64,000 bases of DNA from Rhizobium sp. BT04. Lineage in GTDB: Bacteria; Pseudomonadota; Alphaproteobacteria; Rhizobiales; Rhizobiaceae. The translations under genes were made by a program, and so were the position numbers. The stretch spans positions 1,116,001 through 1,180,000 of the forward strand of contig NZ_CP125652.1 in the NCBI RefSeq assembly GCF_030053135.1. The letters run 5' to 3'. The notes beneath the pieces are model-generated. The model did not search any database and was not told where the DNA came from. It saw nothing but the letters and a program-made list of their open reading frames with translations. This document shows positions 61,861 to 64,000 of this stretch, piece by piece (the first letter of the stretch is position 1; each line of letters opens with the position of its first letter).

Positions 61861-62078
61861 TCACGCCAGTGCATGCCGCAGGGTGCCAGTGGCGGCAACG
61901 GCAATGATGACGGTCGGAAGCACCGGCAGTCAGGCTGCCGCCAGCATCGTCAGCACAAGAGCAATCGGATCCGCCGGCCGGCCGATCACGAAGTCGGGCG
62001 CGATGACGCGCAGGCGCGGGCCGAGCGTGCGGTTGCGCAGGAAGAGATAATGCGCGTGAGATAGGTGATCGTCGCCAT
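61861..62078 (-). pseudogene. azlD: Decayed azlD (branched-chain amino-acid exporter subunit)
   Basis: Minus-strand pieces in two frames recall AzlD. From ATG 62078: MATITYLTRI, then the frame breaks. The next frame reads HYLFLRNRTLGPRLR, VIAPDFVIGRPADPIALVL and TMLAAA, then a stop, then LPVLPTVIIAVAATGTLRHAL. Intact AzlD has these blocks in this order with about 15 more residues between LGPR and VIAP. So frameshift, deletion and stop codon are all present. No azlC was found upstream. Match is from memory of the family. Confidence 0.65.
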
Positions 62079-62302
62079 CCCGATTTAGACGATCAAGCAG
62101 TCCTGGCAGGTGCCGGTCTGATGGCCCTCCGTTCGATGGCGCCGGGCCGCCCCCGGGGACACTAGGCCGGCGCCAAACCGTGTCAAAATAGCTGTGGTGT
62201 TGTTGGGAAATGGGCGTAAAGTGAACGCCATCGGCCCATCGGCATCGGCACGACCGCTTGAGAGACCATAGGTGCTCTTGCCGCTTCATGGAGGGCACGA
62301 CG

Positions 62303-62506
62303 ATGCTTTTATCACTCATTTCACTCAACGATGATGAAATAACAATCGTCACCGATGCCGTTCGGCAATGGTGCTGCGAGAGGAAGCTCGACATCGACAG
62401 CATCGAAGGACGCCGCGCCGTCACCATTGCCGTCGATCTCGTCCAGATGAACACCGACCACGACAAGCTTTTTGTCGAGCTATCGAAGCAGTTGAGCCAC
62501 CAGTAG
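62303..62506 (+). CDS. Small conserved hypothetical protein
   Basis: A 67-residue protein (LLSLISLNDDEITIVTDAVR, then a CC pair, and DLVQMNTDHDKLFVELSKQL). It is soluble and helical. GGAGGG stands nine bases before the ATG at 62303; an ATG at 62288 is also in frame. Not recognised, but typical of small rhizobial proteins of this size. Confidence 0.6.
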   Translation: MLLSLISLNDDEITIVTDAVRQWCCERKLDIDSIEGRRAVTIAVDLVQMNTDHDKLFVELSKQLSHQ

Positions 62507-62571
62507 GGCCATTGAACCGTCCCAGAGAGATGTAAGGAGCAACGCTGCGCACGCCGGCATGTAAGAGAGCC

Positions 62572-62612
62572 TGATCCTGAGCTGCCTCGCAGGGGCATCG
62601 AGGACGAGGCGG
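62572..62612. repeat. Dispersed GC-rich repeat, divergent copy
   Basis: CCTGAGCTGCCTCGCAGGGG with CATCGAGGACGAGG corresponds to the 25990-26031 unit with several changes. It lies between the small protein and the MarR-GNAT gene. Confidence 0.6.
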
Positions 62613-62639
62613 GCACTCAGCCTGATCGAATTTGTTTGG

Positions 62640-63515
62640 CTAAAGGCGCTTCTCGAAGAACGTGTCCGGGTACGGATCGTCGTTGAAACGGTCGATCTCA
62701 TTCCAGCCGGTTCCGCGATAGAGCTTCTGCGCCTCCGGCAGCGCGCTGTTCGTATCCAGACGCAGGCGCTTGATACCCAGCGCGCGGGCAATGTTCTCGG
62801 CTGATGTCATCAGGCGTTTTGCGAGCCCAAGGCCGCGCGCGGACGGGGCAACCCACAGCCTTTTGATTTCCGCGACCTCGCCGCCACTGCCCTTCAACCC
62901 GACGCAGCCGATCGGCAGCTCATCTAACATCGCCACTAGGAAAGCCCCACGCGGACGCACCATATCCCCGGCATCGGGATCGCGCGAAAGCGATACCTCG
63001 AAACCTTTCTCGAAACGGCGCGCAAGTTCGCCGTAATATTCGCTCAGGCAATAGCTGGCATCCGGGTGGCGAGGGTCTTTCTCCTCAAGCACGATCCGGT
63101 CGCGTCTCAGCGAGGAAGCAACGATATCCATGGCGCGCAGAAGTTCTTCCGGGTGGCGATGCCGCGCCAGAAATGATGTCGCCTGCGCATTGGAAAGTGC
63201 TTCATAGGCCTGAAACTCGGACCGGCCGGTTTCGGTCAATCTTGCGACGCGGCGACGCGCGTCCTGAGGGTTCGGCACCGTCTCGATGAGCCCCTCTTCT
63301 TCCAGGCCGCGCAGCAGACGGCTCATCAAGCCCGAGTCGAGGCCGAGATAATCGCGGATCACCGCAACATCCGCTTGTCCCCGGCCGATCGAGTTGAGCA
63401 CGCGAGCTGCGCCCAGCGGACGCCCGCGTCCGAGGAAAGACGTATCGAGAGCGCCGACTTCGGAGGTGACGGCACGGTTGAAGCGACGGACGCGAGAGAC
63501 GGGGTCGTAAACCAT
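62640..63515 (-). CDS. MarR-GNAT fusion protein
   Basis: A 291-residue two-domain protein. Residues about 1-140 form a MarR winged helix (YLGLDSGLMSRLLRGLEEEG and RRRVARLTETG). Residues about 150-291 form a GNAT acetyltransferase with the CoA loop VAPSARGLGLAKRL and a C-terminal LYRGTGWNEIDRF. Bifunctional MarR/GNAT regulators occur widely, but the ligand is unknown. The promoter overlaps a perfect palindrome five bases from the ATG, suggesting autoregulation and possibly a leaderless mRNA. Confidence 0.88.
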   Translation of the reverse strand: MVYDPVSRVRRFNRAVTSEVGALDTSFLGRGRPLGAARVLNSIGRGQADVAVIRDYLGLDSGLMSRLLRGLEEEGLIETVPNPQDARRRVARLTETGRSEFQAYEALSNAQATSFLARHRHPEELLRAMDIVASSLRRDRIVLEEKDPRHPDASYCLSEYYGELARRFEKGFEVSLSRDPDAGDMVRPRGAFLVAMLDELPIGCVGLKGSGGEVAEIKRLWVAPSARGLGLAKRLMTSAENIARALGIKRLRLDTNSALPEAQKLYRGTGWNEIDRFNDDPYPDTFFEKRL

Positions 63516-63520
63516 ATTGC

Positions 63521-63551
63521 CTGACTTAAGTCAGATAAATTCCACTGTCAA
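63521..63551 (-). promoter_or_regulatory. Promoter with overlapping palindromic operator for the MarR-GNAT gene
   Basis: Minus strand: TTGACA (63551-63546), 17 bases, TAAGTC (63528-63523). The perfect 14-base palindrome CTGACTTAAGTCAG (63521-63534) covers the -10. The predicted start site is at or beside the ATG, and no ribosome site is visible. Repression by the encoded MarR domain is inference. Confidence 0.6.
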
Positions 63552-63605
63552 TTCACAGCACCAAAGGCGGACTTGCAACGAGCCGAACTCTTCGATGGGT
63601 GAGGC

Positions 63606-63680
63606 GGTGTGCCGGCTGTTGATGCCTGCAAGGAGCGGCGCTGCGGCGTGTGCTTTTTGGAGGATGCCGCATTGGCGAAG
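63606..63680. repeat. Shortened copy of a dispersed repeat
   Basis: GCCTGCAAGGAGCGG with TTTGGAGGATGCCGCATT matches both ends of the 41471-41590 unit; the middle GC-rich palindrome is missing. Confidence 0.55.
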
Positions 63681-63762
63681 GGCGAGGCGGGGCGCCGACC
63701 ACCTTGCGCATCTCCACTCCCTCACCTATGGCAATGCGACTTCCCTAGCGCAAGGCTGCCCG

Positions 63763-64000
63763 GTGCTCCGCTTTATCCTCCACGCCCTGATTGTCGTCAT
63801 CCTGACGCTGCTCACCCAGATCGGCGGCCTCGCCTATCTCATCGCGCTGGCCGCGGCGCGCGCCTGCGGCATCCGGCGCTTTCCGGCGAAGCTCGCCATC
63901 TTCATGCTTTGTTATGTCGGGGCGTCGTTCGCAGCCGGCCTCGCCGCTCCGATGTTCGGGCGGGTTCCCCTCTCCTGCGTGTCAAGCAGCACAGACAGGC
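63763..64000 (+). CDS. Membrane protein, 5' part (cut by window edge)
   Basis: A reading frame from GTG 63763 runs off the right edge without a stop. It begins MLRFILHALIVVILTLLTQI, a likely membrane segment, followed by GGLAYLIALAAARACGIRRF and a second hydrophobic stretch (LAIFMLCYVGASFAAGLAA). No strong ribosome site is visible. The family is not recognised; a similar N-terminus occurs in rhizobial conserved membrane proteins. Only about 79 residues are visible. Confidence 0.6.
   Translation, partial: MLRFILHALIVVILTLLTQIGGLAYLIALAAARACGIRRFPAKLAIFMLCYVGASFAAGLAAPMFGRVPLSCVSSSTDR

Overview
The window reads as a GC-rich alphaproteobacterial chromosome fragment, most likely Rhizobium (leguminosarum/etli group). 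The support is the Rhizobiales protein families (DUF982, BA14K, long UvrB, DUF805, DUF3828), the rhizobial style of short dispersed palindromic repeats between genes, and the density of ABC transporters and regulators. No rRNA, tRNA, IS element, prophage or CRISPR array was seen. Species and replicon are inference.

1-5.2 kb is a dihydroxyacetone-kinase locus: the end of a single-chain DhaK-DhaL kinase, then dhaL, dhaM, a dedicated HPr, a dedicated Enzyme I, a small putative HTH protein and dhaK. It holds a complete PEP-driven phosphorelay for a triose- or tetrose-like substrate, with the usual fused DhaM split into three genes. 5.2-9.5 kb has two esterases, a Tat-exported hydrolase, a small exported protein and a siderophore-interacting FAD reductase. 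9.6-16.4 kb is an amino-acid import and catabolism operon (binding protein, ATPase, two permeases, a C26 amidohydrolase fused to RidA, and a DadA-type dehydrogenase) with a divergent GlxA/AraC regulator.

16.4-20.6 kb looks like an organic-peroxide response unit: ohrR, Nudix hydrolase, epoxide hydrolase, DUF3095 protein and ohr. ohrR and ohr share near-identical operator-like sequences placed in their promoters. 20.8-31.4 kb carries an extensin-like protein, a chemoreceptor, a thioesterase, a DUF1800/DUF1501 pair, small membrane proteins and a methyltransferase. 31.6-39.1 kb is rich in signalling: NmrA-like/LysR pair, lone receiver domain, ankyrin and YHS periplasmic proteins, and two divergent class III cyclases, one with a Cys-pair N-terminal module. 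39.2-42.1 kb holds small lipoproteins, DUF805 and a DUF982 gene without a normal start codon.

42.4-55.4 kb is mostly housekeeping: GH15 glucosidase, uvrB (carrying an intergenic repeat inside its reading frame), a YedK/HMCES homologue, cspA with a structured leader, dusA, a signal-less HtrA-like protease and a hydrolase. 55.4-64 kb has small conserved proteins, acetyltransferases, a DUF990-type ABC-2 exporter, an HxlR/reductase pair, a MarR-GNAT fusion with a palindrome in its promoter, the start of a membrane protein at the right edge, and two gene remnants (FMN reductase, azlD).

The most useful leads are the C26-RidA fusion beside DadA, the repeat inside uvrB, the split DHA phosphorelay with its HTH protein, the ohrR/ohr operator set, and the decayed azlD and FMN-reductase genes. 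No single wholly new system is clearly established.
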